Origin: CAG-582 sp964636965
Lineage (GTDB): Bacteria > Bacillota_I > Bacilli_A > RF39 > UBA660
Reading direction: 5' to 3'
Assembly: GCA_964636965.1 (NCBI GenBank)
Contig: CAZWST010000011.1
Location: 1 to 34,901, forward strand
DNA length: 34,901 nt
The notes beneath the pieces are model-generated. The model made no database searches, was not told the origin of the DNA, and saw nothing but the letters and a program-made list of their open reading frames with translations. The translations under genes and the position numbers were made by a program. Positions 14,533-23,261 of the stretch are shown piece after piece. How positions within the stretch are numbered: position 1 is the first letter of the stretch; the number at the start of each line of letters is the position of its first letter.

Positions 14533-15933
14533 ATGAATCTACCGGATATGATGCAAGCTAAATCTAGAAAGTGCGAAAGTGTTGAATTTATTTATACTAA
14601 TCCAGCTAAAAATGATAGATTTAGTGGTAAAAAATACTTTATAAGAACATATGGATGTCAGATGAATGTTCATGATTCGGAAGAGATAAGTGGTTTACTT
14701 GAGAATTTAGGGTTTGAAAAAGTTGAATCAGAACTTAATGCTGATATTATTATTCTTAATACTTGCGCGATACGTGAAAATGCTCATGATAAAGTATTTG
14801 GCTTTTTAGGTAGATGTAAACATTTAAAAAAGGAAAAACCAGATATTAAAATAATTTTATGTGGATGTATGGCACAAGAAAGAAGTGTAGTTGATGAAAT
14901 ATTAGAGAAACATAAGTATATTGATTTAGTATTTGGTACACATAATATACATGAACTTCCTAATTATTTAATGAATTTAGGTAAGGGTTTAAATGTTGAA
15001 GTTAAGAGTAATGAGGGAAATGTTTTTGAAATAGGTGAAAACTATAAGAGAGATTCCAAGTATACTGCTTGGGTAAATATTATGTATGGTTGTGACAAGT
15101 TTTGTACTTATTGTATAGTTCCATATACAAGAGGAAAAGAAAGAAGTAGAAAGAGTAAAGATATTTTAAGAGAAGTTGAATGTTTAAAAGAAATGGGTTA
15201 TAAAGAAGTTACTTTGCTTGGACAAAATGTTAATGCTTATGGACGTGATTTAGAGGGTGACTTAACTTTTGCTGAATTGCTTGAAAGTGTTGCTAAGACT
15301 GGTATAGAAAGAGTACGTTTTGTTACATCTCATCCATGGAATTTTACGGATGAGATGATTGATGTTATTGCTGCATACGATAATATAATGCCTTATATTC
15401 ATCTTCCTTTACAAAGTGGTTCTGATAGAATTTTAAAACTTATGGGAAGAAGATATACAAAAGAAGAATACTTAAATCTTTATAAAAAAATAAAGATGCG
15501 TGTAAAGAATGCTGCAATTACAACTGATATTATAGTTGGTTTTCCAAATGAAACAGAAGAAGATTTCTTGGATACCTTGAGTGTTGTAGAAGAGTGCAAG
15601 TACGATGGGGCATTCACATTTATTTATTCACCTAGAGAAGGAACTCCAGCTGCAAAGATGAAAGATGATACACCTATGTCTATTAAAGAAGAAAGACTTC
15701 ATAGATTAAATGAAGTTGTTAATAAATATTCAAATATGAACAATCAAACTTATTTAGGTACAAAGCAAAAAGTTTTATTAGTTGGTGTTTCTGAAAAAGA
15801 TGAGAATAAATTATATGGTTATACTGAAACTATGAAGCTTGTTAATGTAACTTGCGATAAATCTTTAATAGGTCAAATTGTTGATGTTACAATTACTGAT
15901 GCAAAGAGTTTTAGCTTAGATGGTGAAGTATAG
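14533..15933 (+). CDS. miaB: tRNA-2-methylthio-N6-isopentenyladenosine synthase MiaB
   Basis: 466 residues. A radical SAM methylthiotransferase that adds a methylthio group to i6A37 of tRNAs. The N-terminal Fe-S domain has C42 (TYGCQMN), C78 (NTCAIRE) and C112 (CGCMAQ); the radical SAM site is C187-x3-C191-x2-C194 in YGCDKFCTYCIVPYTRG. A TRAM domain forms the C-terminus (about 400-466). Start taken at ATG 14533, 7 bases after aaggagtg; in-frame GTG/ATG codons at 14524 and 14527 overlap the RBS. It has its own promoter and is followed 20 bases later by an acyltransferase-like gene. In Bacilli miaB usually sits near mutS; that is not the case here. Confidence 0.95.
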   Translation: MNLPDMMQAKSRKCESVEFIYTNPAKNDRFSGKKYFIRTYGCQMNVHDSEEISGLLENLGFEKVESELNADIIILNTCAIRENAHDKVFGFLGRCKHLKKEKPDIKIILCGCMAQERSVVDEILEKHKYIDLVFGTHNIHELPNYLMNLGKGLNVEVKSNEGNVFEIGENYKRDSKYTAWVNIMYGCDKFCTYCIVPYTRGKERSRKSKDILREVECLKEMGYKEVTLLGQNVNAYGRDLEGDLTFAELLESVAKTGIERVRFVTSHPWNFTDEMIDVIAAYDNIMPYIHLPLQSGSDRILKLMGRRYTKEEYLNLYKKIKMRVKNAAITTDIIVGFPNETEEDFLDTLSVVEECKYDGAFTFIYSPREGTPAAKMKDDTPMSIKEERLHRLNEVVNKYSNMNNQTYLGTKQKVLLVGVSEKDENKLYGYTETMKLVNVTCDKSLIGQIVDVTITDAKSFSLDGEV

Positions 15934-15953
15934 TTAATAAATTGGGGGATTTT

Positions 15954-17192
15954 ATGGAAAACTTATTTATAAGTAATTTAAATGAAAAAGGTGTTAGTGA
16001 ATTTACTACAGATTTTGGGGCTAGTTTAAGAAAAGATTCTGACAAGCCATTTAAGAAAGTTTGTAATACTTTTACTAATGCAAATATTATTAGACTTAAT
16101 CAGGATTATAGTTTAACTGATGAAGAATATTTTAGTACACTTGATTCAAAATATATTAATCCACTCCAATATGATTTAAAGAGGGGTAAAAATAATATTA
16201 TCTTAGAAAGATATCCAAAGTTAGAGAGTAATGAATCATATATATTTGTATGTAATCATACTTGTCCTGAAGATATCGAAACAGTTTTAAATATAATTGA
16301 TAGAAATGCTTATTTAGTATTAGGATCTATTGATACATTAAAACATAATCCTGAAGCTTATTTGTTATGGTTAAATGGTTTTATTCCATTTGATATATTA
16401 TCAGAAGAGGAACGTGCTTTATTAGTTCCTAAAATGAATAGAGTTTTATCTTTGGGTAACAGTGTTTTAATATTCCCAGAAGGATCACATAATAATAATC
16501 CTTATAATTTGATTAATGATTTATTTGATGGGCCAGTTAATTCATCAATGGATACAGGTAAAAAAATTGTACCAATAACTCTAATGCGCGATGATGAATT
16601 AAGTACAACTTATATTGATGTTGGAAATCCAATAGATTTAAAAAAACTTGATATAAATCCGCTTGATTATTACAAACAAGAACTTGTAAGTGAAGATGAA
16701 GAAAAATATTATGTTAAATCAATATCTTCTTATATAAGAAATAAAATGGCAACATCTGTATACTATATGATGATGAGACATTTTAAACCAATTATTCGTA
16801 GTGATTACGATGATATATCTAAGTATTTTAGAAACAAGTTTGTTGAAAATGCTTTTAAAAAATTACATTGGGGAGACCATAATGTTGAACAGTATTTAAA
16901 AAGCGAAGATCCTTTGGAATGGGAGTACGATGTCTTTAAGGCTGAATATTTAGTAAAGACAACTAAAGAAAGACGCGAATATGAAGAAGTAATGTTTGAT
17001 TTGGCAAGAATTCAAAGACAAATGATAGAAAGCGAAAATCTTGATAGGTATATTGAAGTAATAAAAGGAATAATTGATTATCAAGCATTAGAACAAAACA
17101 TTAAAGATAATGTTGTAGCCGATAATATGCGTAATTATTGGATTAAAAATTACTATAATAAGCAAAATAAAAAATTAGAGAGGAAAAAGTAA
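15954..17192 (+). CDS. PlsC-like acyltransferase
   Basis: 412 residues. Two acyltransferase signature blocks are visible: NHTCPED (H-x4-D, near residue 87) and LIFPEGSHNNN (near 175), in the order and spacing of 1-acylglycerol-3-phosphate acyltransferases. No clear membrane helix at the N-terminus, unlike typical PlsC, and a long C-terminal region of about 170 residues (with basic, helical stretches such as TTKERREYEEVMFDL) that I do not recognise. Start ATG 15954 is behind ggggg; an in-frame TTG at 15942 is part of the RBS. It follows miaB closely and is closed by a terminator. Acceptor substrate unknown; a lipid or cell-envelope role is likely from the motifs. Confidence 0.75.
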   Translation: MENLFISNLNEKGVSEFTTDFGASLRKDSDKPFKKVCNTFTNANIIRLNQDYSLTDEEYFSTLDSKYINPLQYDLKRGKNNIILERYPKLESNESYIFVCNHTCPEDIETVLNIIDRNAYLVLGSIDTLKHNPEAYLLWLNGFIPFDILSEEERALLVPKMNRVLSLGNSVLIFPEGSHNNNPYNLINDLFDGPVNSSMDTGKKIVPITLMRDDELSTTYIDVGNPIDLKKLDINPLDYYKQELVSEDEEKYYVKSISSYIRNKMATSVYYMMMRHFKPIIRSDYDDISKYFRNKFVENAFKKLHWGDHNVEQYLKSEDPLEWEYDVFKAEYLVKTTKERREYEEVMFDLARIQRQMIESENLDRYIEVIKGIIDYQALEQNIKDNVVADNMRNYWIKNYYNKQNKKLERKK

Positions 17193-17215
17193 ATAAAACA
17201 ATATTTACTTTTTTT
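17184..17215 (+). terminator. Intrinsic terminator after the acyltransferase gene
   Basis: Strong 12-bp stem aaaaagtaaata / tatttacttttt overlaps the stop codon, followed by T. Confidence 0.8.
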
Positions 17216-17235
17216 AAAATAAAAATGAGGTTTTC

Positions 17236-17264
17236 TTGCAAAAATAATCGAGCTAGTTTATTAT
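17236..17264 (+). promoter_or_regulatory. Promoter of the hybrid histidine kinase
   Basis: TTGCAA at 17236-17241, 17-base spacer, TATTAT at 17259-17264. Seventeen bases before the ATG at 17281 and its RBS aggtgat. Confidence 0.65.
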
Positions 17265-17280
17265 TAATATAGGTGATAAT

Positions 17281-19128
17281 ATGATAGAGTTTGAAATACC
17301 TTTTGTTTGTTTAATTTTTTCATCCCTTATATCTATCGTATTTTTTTCTAAAAAAAAGAAAGAATTAGAAGAAAACACGTACTATAAAAAAATACTTATT
17401 TTTACATTACTTGTAAATACTACTAATTTTATATCACATTATTTGGCTTATAAATATGCAAGTGATGAATTAACTGATGAATTTAGCTTTATATTTTCTA
17501 ATATTAATAAATTAGGATCAGTATTTATTGTAGTAATAACGATGAATATACTTTCTTATATTCTATATATTAGTTTTGAAGCATACCGTAAGAATTTTAA
17601 ATTAAATAATAGAATAAATACTATTTTATATTTTGTTATCGGTATAATAACTTTTTTATTAGATTTTGAAGTTTATAAAGTTGGAGGAGTAACAAGTGGA
17701 AAAGGGTCAGCTGTTATATTAACATTTGGCTTAGCATTCATAAATCTGATTGCTTCTTTAGTAATTGCTTTAATTAACATAAAAAAATATGATAAAAGAT
17801 ATAATGCAATTTATTATATAATTCCATTGATGTTCTTTTTAGGTGTTTTTGTTTTATTTCATCCACAGTTTAACATATATGATCTTATATTAAGTTTGCT
17901 TTGTTATTTAATGTATTTTACTATTGAAAATCCTGATGTGAAGATGATAACTCAACTTGAGATTGCTAAAAATGCTGCTGAAAAAGCTAATCGTGCAAAG
18001 TCAGATTTTTTAAGTAGTATGTCACATGAAATAAGAACACCTCTAAATGCTATAGTTGGCTTATCACAAGATATAGTTAATTATGATATACCAGCTGAGG
18101 CATTAGAAGATGCAAAAGATATTATTAATGCGTCTAATACACTTCTTGAAATTGTTGGGAATATTTTAGATATTAATAAAATAGAGAGTGAAAAGATGGA
18201 GATTGTTTTAAATCCTTATAATTTTAGGGAAGAAATAGAATCTTTAATTAGAGTGACATCAACAAGAATTGGTGATAAACCTATTGAATTTTCTTATACT
18301 ATAGCTGAAGATGTTCCAGAAGAATTAATTGGTGATAAAACACATATTAAAGCAATTGTTAATAATTTACTAACTAATGCGATTAAATATACTGATGAAG
18401 GTAAAATAACGGTTAATATAAAATGTATTAATCAGCATGATGTATGTAACTTATATATATGTGTACAAGATACAGGTAGAGGAATAAAAGCCGAAGATAT
18501 AAATAAATTATTTACTAAATTTGAGCGACTTGATATTGAAAAAAATAGTACAACTGAAGGAACTGGATTAGGGCTAGCTATTACGAAGCGTTTAGTTGAG
18601 ATGATGAATGGTAAGATAAATGTTCAAAGTACTTATAAAGAAGGATCTTTATTTGTTGTTGCTATTCCGCAAAAGATTGGTAAATATGAAACTTTAACTG
18701 AAACACAAGTAATTAATACTAAAAAGATAGTTGAGTCTTTAAGAATGAATTATGCTGGTATGAAAATTTTGATAGTAGATGATAATAAACTTAACATTAA
18801 AGTTGCTAAAAAAGCTTTGTCTGGCTATGACTTTTTAATTGATGAAGCTTGTAGTGGTGAAGAATGCTTAGAGAAAGTAAAAAATGGAAATAAATATGAT
18901 GTAATACTTATGGATATTATGATGCCACATATGAGTGGAAGAACTGTCTTACAAGAATTAAAGAAACTAGATAATTTTAATACTCCTGTTATTGCTTTAA
19001 CAGCTGATGCTTTATCAGATTCAGAAAATAAATATATACGTGATGGATTTGCTTGCTATCTTGCAAAACCTTTTAATAAAGAACAAATAATAGAAAAATT
19101 AGATAAAATATTTATTAATAATAAATAA
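17281..19128 (+). CDS. Hybrid sensor histidine kinase with receiver domain
   Basis: 615 residues. Six or seven membrane helices (about 5-215) form an unrecognised sensor. Then come the HisKA domain with phospho-acceptor H249 (SSMSHEIRTPLN), an HATPase domain (N box NNLLTNAIKYT near 361-371, G boxes at DTGRGI and GTGLGLAI), and a C-terminal receiver (from about 494) with acidic D500/D501, phospho-acceptor D545 (VILMDIMMP) and K596. No periplasmic ligand-binding domain and no separate output gene is next to it. A hybrid kinase in a low-GC Firmicute usually signals through a phosphotransfer protein elsewhere. A single-gene unit with its own promoter and terminator. Confidence 0.93.
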   Translation: MIEFEIPFVCLIFSSLISIVFFSKKKKELEENTYYKKILIFTLLVNTTNFISHYLAYKYASDELTDEFSFIFSNINKLGSVFIVVITMNILSYILYISFEAYRKNFKLNNRINTILYFVIGIITFLLDFEVYKVGGVTSGKGSAVILTFGLAFINLIASLVIALINIKKYDKRYNAIYYIIPLMFFLGVFVLFHPQFNIYDLILSLLCYLMYFTIENPDVKMITQLEIAKNAAEKANRAKSDFLSSMSHEIRTPLNAIVGLSQDIVNYDIPAEALEDAKDIINASNTLLEIVGNILDINKIESEKMEIVLNPYNFREEIESLIRVTSTRIGDKPIEFSYTIAEDVPEELIGDKTHIKAIVNNLLTNAIKYTDEGKITVNIKCINQHDVCNLYICVQDTGRGIKAEDINKLFTKFERLDIEKNSTTEGTGLGLAITKRLVEMMNGKINVQSTYKEGSLFVVAIPQKIGKYETLTETQVINTKKIVESLRMNYAGMKILIVDDNKLNIKVAKKALSGYDFLIDEACSGEECLEKVKNGNKYDVILMDIMMPHMSGRTVLQELKKLDNFNTPVIALTADALSDSENKYIRDGFACYLAKPFNKEQIIEKLDKIFINNK

Positions 19129-19140
19129 TATTGAATATAG

Positions 19141-19172
19141 GGAAAAATAAGTTTTATTTTTCCTGTTTTTTT
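19141..19172 (+). terminator. Intrinsic terminator after the hybrid kinase
   Basis: Stem ggaaaaata / tatttttcc, loop agttt, then a run of T. Confidence 0.75.
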
Positions 19173-19180
19173 GTTATAAT
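19172..19180 (+). promoter_or_regulatory. Extended -10 promoter for the 19205-scpAB operon
   Basis: TGTTATAAT directly after the T run of the previous terminator; the T tract would occupy the -35 position. Confidence 0.5.
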
Positions 19181-19204
19181 TAGATAGAGAATAGAGGGAA
19201 GCTT

Positions 19205-20170
19205 ATGAATGAAAATGGTAATAATAATGCTCAAAACAATTATGAAGATCCAAGAAATGTTCAAGCTGAGGTTATAGGAGAATTAAGAAAAGATAAAATT
19301 GGGAGACCTATTTTAGTTTTTCAAATGTTTATTATATTCGCTATAGTTTTAATTGGTCTTCCAGTATTCAATAGTTTAATGAATGATCAATCTAGTTTCC
19401 TTTATAAAATATTTAATAAAAACGGAATACCAGTTGATACTCCAGTTAATCCTGTGAATGATCCAAAGAGTGAATTTTTAAATGGTGGAGAAGAGCAACA
19501 ACTTGCATCTTCAACGAATATGAAATACGAAAATATCGTTATGCGTAATTTTTCCTTAAATGGAAATTATATCAATTGTGAAATGTATTCATATAATGGA
19601 GTTTTAGAACTTGATAAGGAAGCATACTTTTTAGAGGTCTATTCTTCAGGAACTAAAAATAAGATTGCATCAGTTAAATTAATTGGAACTTTTGATAATC
19701 AAGTACAAAAGGTAGCATTAACATCTAAAGATTTATCATTCAATGGAAGTTATTCTTATGTCGGTAAAATTGTTGAAATGAAAGATGCAGACTATCCTAG
19801 TTATTCAATTAACAGTGATGAATCAGGACTGGGCTCATTTACTTGTTCAATGGGTGGGAGAAATATTGAATATACTTTCAAAAATAACTACTTAATTGGA
19901 ATTAAAGATAACGTTAAATATGTATTGAGTGAACAAAAAGATAATCAAGCTTATTTAAATTTAAAGAAAACATATGAGGATAAGGCAGTGAACTTAAAAC
20001 CTTATGCAGAGGTAGAAGAAGTGGCAGATGGATTTGTATTTACATCTATTTTAGATTTAGAAAAATATAATATTCCTAAAACTGTAGTTGATTATGATTA
20101 TTTTTCTCTTGATACAGAAGCTAAAGTAATTAAGTTTAATTTAGAGGGTAAGGGATTTGATTGTAAATGA
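19205..20170 (+). CDS. Single-pass membrane protein linked to scpAB
   Basis: 321 residues, no recognised family. A 35-residue hydrophilic cytoplasmic start (rich in Asn) is followed by one membrane helix at about 36-58 (LVFQMFIIFAIVLIGLPVF) and a long outside domain with beta-rich sequence. It overlaps the scpA ATG by the four bases ATGA, so the two are coupled and probably co-regulated. RBS agaggga before the ATG. The outside domain shows no catalytic or binding motif that I know. Because it is coupled to the condensin regulator ScpA, a role in chromosome segregation or division is conceivable, but position alone is the evidence. Confidence 0.8.
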   Translation: MNENGNNNAQNNYEDPRNVQAEVIGELRKDKIGRPILVFQMFIIFAIVLIGLPVFNSLMNDQSSFLYKIFNKNGIPVDTPVNPVNDPKSEFLNGGEEQQLASSTNMKYENIVMRNFSLNGNYINCEMYSYNGVLELDKEAYFLEVYSSGTKNKIASVKLIGTFDNQVQKVALTSKDLSFNGSYSYVGKIVEMKDADYPSYSINSDESGLGSFTCSMGGRNIEYTFKNNYLIGIKDNVKYVLSEQKDNQAYLNLKKTYEDKAVNLKPYAEVEEVADGFVFTSILDLEKYNIPKTVVDYDYFSLDTEAKVIKFNLEGKGFDCK

Positions 20171-20889
20171 CATTCAATTTTTGTATAAATGATTTTGAAG
20201 GTCCTTTGGACCTTTTGTTACATTTAATTAGAAGTAGCAAAATGGATATATATGATATAAATATTGGAAGTATAACAGAACAATATTTATCATTTATTGA
20301 TGCATCTGATTATTTAAGTGTTGATGATAAAAGTGAATATTTAGTAATGGCTGCTGAGTTAATTCATTTAAAAAGTAAAATTCTTTTAAATAAAAATGAT
20401 GAAGATGAAGATGACGAAAATTATGAACTTAATTCAGAAGAAGACTTAAGAAACAAACTTTTAGAGTATGAAAAAGTTAAAGAATTAACTGAGACTTTTC
20501 ATGAACTTGAAGATAAGAGAAGTAATATATTCACTAAATTACCAAGTGATTTAAAGGAATTTAAAACTGAGAATACTACACTTGATCCAGATATTGATTT
20601 AGATGATTTAATAAATGCTTTTGAACTTTTTTTAGAAAGACAAAAATTAAATAAGCCACTTAATACAAAAATTACTAAAAGAGAATTAAGTGTAACTGAT
20701 AGAACGAGACAAATTAGACATATACTAAAAGAAAATGGAAAAGTAGAATTTACAAGTTTATTTGAAGAATTAACTAAACCTTATGTAATTGTAACTTTTT
20801 TATCTGTTTTAGAAATGTCTAAAAATAATGAACTTATAATAACTCAAGATAAGACATTTGGAAGTATTACATTAGAAATGGTGGGCTAA
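20167..20889 (+). CDS. scpA: Segregation and condensation protein A
   Basis: 240 residues, the kleisin subunit of the SMC-ScpAB condensin. N-terminus FCINDFEGPLDLLLHLI is characteristic and binds the SMC neck; the C-terminal winged helix (from about 175: RTRQIRHILKENGKVEF) binds the SMC head. An acidic run (DEDEDDENYE) lies in the middle. Starts within the stop codon of the upstream membrane-protein gene and ends one base before the scpB ATG. Confidence 0.95.
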   Translation: MTFNFCINDFEGPLDLLLHLIRSSKMDIYDINIGSITEQYLSFIDASDYLSVDDKSEYLVMAAELIHLKSKILLNKNDEDEDDENYELNSEEDLRNKLLEYEKVKELTETFHELEDKRSNIFTKLPSDLKEFKTENTTLDPDIDLDDLINAFELFLERQKLNKPLNTKITKRELSVTDRTRQIRHILKENGKVEFTSLFEELTKPYVIVTFLSVLEMSKNNELIITQDKTFGSITLEMVG

Positions 20890-20890
20890 T

Positions 20891-21460
20891 ATGAAGAATT
20901 TAGGAGTACTTGAAGGTATTTTGTTTGTCGTTGGAGATGAAGGAATAGATTTAAAAAGTTTATGTGATATTATGAACATATCTACAGATGAAGCTAAGGA
21001 GCTTCTTTCTGAACTAAAAAAAAGCTATGAAAAAGAAGATAGAGGCTTACGTATCTCTTATTTAGGAGACGCGTTTAAATTAACTACTAAGATGGAACAT
21101 AAAGAATATTATGAAAAATTAGTTGTAACCCCTGGCACTAATAAGCTTAGTCAAGCAGCTTTAGAAACTCTTGCTATTATTGCTTATAATCAACCAATTA
21201 CTACATCAGAAGTAAGTGATGTAAGAGGGGTTCAAAGTGGACAGCTTATTAGAAAACTAGTTGCAAAGGGACTATTAAAGGAAGTTGGAAAATCTGATTT
21301 AGCTGGAAGGCCTAATTTATATGCAACTACAAGTGAGTTTTTAGATTATTTTGGTTTAGCAACATTAGAAGATTTACCAACAGTTGATGTAAAAAATAAT
21401 GAAGAGGCAAGTGAAACTGATTTATTCACTTCAATTTATAAAGATGAAGAAGATAGTTGA
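20891..21460 (+). CDS. scpB: Segregation and condensation protein B
   Basis: 189 residues, two winged-helix domains. Motifs LGVLEGILFVVGDEGI and LSQAALETLAIIAYNQPITTSEVSDVRGVQS are typical; GRPNLYATT near the end is also family-specific. Works with ScpA and SMC. Its 3' end overlaps the pentapeptide-repeat gene by 17 bases. Confidence 0.95.
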   Translation: MKNLGVLEGILFVVGDEGIDLKSLCDIMNISTDEAKELLSELKKSYEKEDRGLRISYLGDAFKLTTKMEHKEYYEKLVVTPGTNKLSQAALETLAIIAYNQPITTSEVSDVRGVQSGQLIRKLVAKGLLKEVGKSDLAGRPNLYATTSEFLDYFGLATLEDLPTVDVKNNEEASETDLFTSIYKDEEDS

Positions 21461-22064
21461 TAGATATAAAAGCATAAATACATTATTTGAAGAAAAATCT
21501 TTAGGTGAAGATGATATACAAACTTATAAGAGATTTACGGATATTACATTTGATGAGAATATTAAATTTTTTAGCTTTGATAATTGTGAATTTATAAATT
21601 GTACATTTCCCAAAGTAATAAAGAATACAGTTTTTCATAATGTTAAATTTCAAAGATGTGAATTATCTAATGTTACTTTTGAAAGTTGTGGTATTCAAAA
21701 ATGTTTATTTGAAACATGTCATATGGTTGGTATTAATATTCTTGATTCTAATATAAAGAAAACTGATATTCAAAATTCAAATATGATGATGTGTAATTTC
21801 GATAAAACAAATTTGGATAATGTGATATTTGAAAGTGTTAAATTAACAAGTTCAACATTCACTGGAGTAACCCTTATAGATCTTGAATTAAATGATGTTG
21901 ATTTCTCTGAATCTGAATTTAGATTAACTTCATTAGCTGGTGTTGATTTAACTAATTCTAATATTTCGGGAATACTTGTAGAACCTGATATGATTAGAGG
22001 AGTTATTGTTAATAATGTTCAAGCTATTGATTTTATAAATTTACTTGGTATAATAATAAAGTAG
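21444..22064 (+). CDS. Pentapeptide-repeat protein, Qnr-like end
   Basis: 206 residues. Runs of five-residue repeats with an aromatic or Leu in the centre (FDNCEF, FESCGI, LFETCHM, NFDKTNLDN, FTGVTL, LAGVDLTNSN) form a right-handed beta helix. The end, RGVIVNNVQAIDFINLLGI, resembles the C-terminus of Qnr/McbG-type proteins, which mimic DNA and bind gyrase or topoisomerase IV. Quinolone protection is therefore possible but is only an inference. Start chosen at ATG 21444; no strong RBS is visible, so translational coupling to scpB is likely (an in-frame ATG at 21399 would also overlap scpB). Third gene of the scpAB operon, which is an unusual partner for such a gene. Confidence 0.8.
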   Translation: MKKIVDRYKSINTLFEEKSLGEDDIQTYKRFTDITFDENIKFFSFDNCEFINCTFPKVIKNTVFHNVKFQRCELSNVTFESCGIQKCLFETCHMVGINILDSNIKKTDIQNSNMMMCNFDKTNLDNVIFESVKLTSSTFTGVTLIDLELNDVDFSESEFRLTSLAGVDLTNSNISGILVEPDMIRGVIVNNVQAIDFINLLGIIIK

Positions 22065-22095
22065 ATATTTAAATTAACTATTTATAGTTAGTTTT

Positions 22096-22182
22096 GCCCG
22101 TGTGGTGAAATTGGTAGACGCGTTGGACTCAAAATCCAATGATAGCAATATCGTGCCGGTTCAAGTCCGGCCACGGGCACCA
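22096..22182 (+). tRNA. tRNA-Leu (CAA)
   Basis: 87 bases: acceptor gcccgtg / cacgggc, discriminator A, encoded CCA; D-arm ggtgaaattggtagac; anticodon stem ttgga / tccaa with loop ctcaaaa giving anticodon CAA; a variable arm typical of class II tRNAs; T-arm gttcaagtc. It reads UUG. TATAAT at 22049-22054 with TTGATT at 22027-22032 is a possible promoter inside the end of the preceding gene. A weak hairpin (taacta / tagtta, 22075-22090) lies between. Confidence 0.97.
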
Positions 22183-22270
22183 TAAGTGTACGATGCGAAC
22201 CTAATTGGTTCGTTGTAATAAGGGTATCTTTCTTCAATACAATGAAGTAGGGTACTTTTGCTTCATTATG

Positions 22271-22298
22271 AGTCTCAAATTGTCTTTTGGGACTTTTA
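22271..22298 (+). terminator. Intrinsic terminator after tRNA-Leu
   Basis: Stem gtctcaaa / tttgggac (one T-G pair), loop ttgtct, then tttt. Before it, 22183-22270 holds a hairpin (cgaacc / ggttcg at 22196-22212) and two imperfect 18-base direct repeats starting at 22221 and 22249 (agggta); no gene is visible. Confidence 0.65.
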
Positions 22299-22301
22299 AT
22301 A

Positions 22302-22330
22302 TTCACAAAATTTTAGAAACTTGATATAAT
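22302..22330 (+). promoter_or_regulatory. Promoter of the GNAT gene
   Basis: TTCACA at 22302-22307, 17-base spacer, TATAAT at 22325-22330 preceded by TG (extended -10). Confidence 0.65.
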
Positions 22331-22362
22331 ATATTCAAAAAAATAAGTAGAGGTTTTAATAT

Positions 22363-22971
22363 ATGAAATTTAAACACCATAAACAAATTGTAGATATTTT
22401 ATATAAAGAATGGGATTTAGGCAAAACTGCATCTAAAGCAAAGGGTAAAACATGTGCATGGATTTATTGGTTTGAAATATTAAATGAAGCAGAAGAAATC
22501 ATCGTAGAAAAAATGAATGATACGATTGTTGGTGTATGCGGCTATACAAAATGGAATTCAAGAACACATATTATTAGAAAGAAATTTTATGGACAGCTAA
22601 AATGGTTATTGATTCACAGTCCTTTCGTAAAAGATAAAAAAGCAATTTATAAATATGATGCCGACTATGATTATTTACCAAAAGAATTAGAAAACTATTT
22701 TGATGGTGAAATAAAAATTTTAATCGTCGACAAGCAGTATAGAGGGAAACAATTAGGGAAAAAACTATTAAATAAAATATTTGAAATGGCAAAAAATGAT
22801 GGCATGAAAAATATTCAAATATTAACTGATGAATCATGTAATTACCAATTCTATGAAGCCTTAGGTTGTATAAAAGTATATGAAAAAATTATTTCTAATG
22901 GAGAGCCTGATAAATGTGGCAAAATAGTAAATGAAAAAGGTTTTATATATGAAAAAAAACTAAAGATATAA
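22363..22971 (+). CDS. GNAT-family N-acetyltransferase
   Basis: 202 residues. The acetyl-CoA binding motif A is seen at ILIVDKQYRGKQLGKKLLNK (about 125-144), followed by FEMAKNDG and the motif B-like NYQFYEALGCI. The C-terminal segment ends FIYEKKL. The first 115 residues are longer than in small GNATs and contain an unusual aromatic/basic stretch (KTCAWIYWFEILNEAEE). Substrate unknown. RBS gaggt lies at the expected distance. It is the first gene after the tRNA and has its own promoter; no operon partner follows. Confidence 0.85.
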   Translation: MKFKHHKQIVDILYKEWDLGKTASKAKGKTCAWIYWFEILNEAEEIIVEKMNDTIVGVCGYTKWNSRTHIIRKKFYGQLKWLLIHSPFVKDKKAIYKYDADYDYLPKELENYFDGEIKILIVDKQYRGKQLGKKLLNKIFEMAKNDGMKNIQILTDESCNYQFYEALGCIKVYEKIISNGEPDKCGKIVNEKGFIYEKKLKI

Positions 22972-23007
22972 TTGTTAATTAAATGTTAGAAAAATGTTAA
23001 AAAATAG

Positions 23008-23036
23008 TTCACTATTTCAAAATAATTTGATATATT
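23008..23036 (+). promoter_or_regulatory. Promoter of an orphan transcript
   Basis: TTCACT at 23008-23013, 17-base spacer, TATATT at 23031-23036 preceded by TG (extended -10). It closely resembles the GNAT promoter. No protein gene follows for more than 200 bases; a terminator comes about 80 bases later. Confidence 0.5.
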
Positions 23037-23042
23037 GTAGTT

Positions 23043-23142
23043 GTATTGAAGTAGAAGTATCATCCAATTTGATGGTTCGGTATCTAAAACCTCAAGCCAC
23101 CAGATTGATATCAAACTCGAACTTTATGTTTCGAGTTTTAAT
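23043..23142 (+). ncRNA. Candidate small RNA (about 100 bases)
   Basis: A promoter-like pair at 23008-23036, then about 70 bases, then an intrinsic terminator (aaactcgaa / ttcgagttt, 23113-23138, with a short T run). There is no plausible open frame with an RBS in the unit. The body can form tttgat / atcaaa pairing (23075-23080 region with 23110 region) with nested ggt/acc pairs and a small atcatc / gatggt hairpin. I recognise no known riboswitch or RNA family. The downstream gene at 23262 starts well after the terminator, so it could also be an attenuated leader. Confidence 0.4.
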
Positions 23143-23261
23143 ATGCATAAATTTATGGTAGAATATTTTTATAAATAAATTGATATTGTTAATTTAAAAA
23201 CACGCTTGTACATTGACATATTAATGTTTTAATTAATTAAAAAACTTTATTGGTGGTAAAT

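Noticed and set aside
22183..22270. Imperfect direct repeats after the tRNA as a CRISPR or attachment site
   Set aside because: Only two copies of about 18 bases with mismatches, no spacer regularity and no copy of the tRNA end.
22088..22306. Minus-strand frame over the tRNA-Leu, with VAGLEPARYCYHW-like product
   Set aside because: It is the antisense of the tRNA and a well-known type of spurious protein call.
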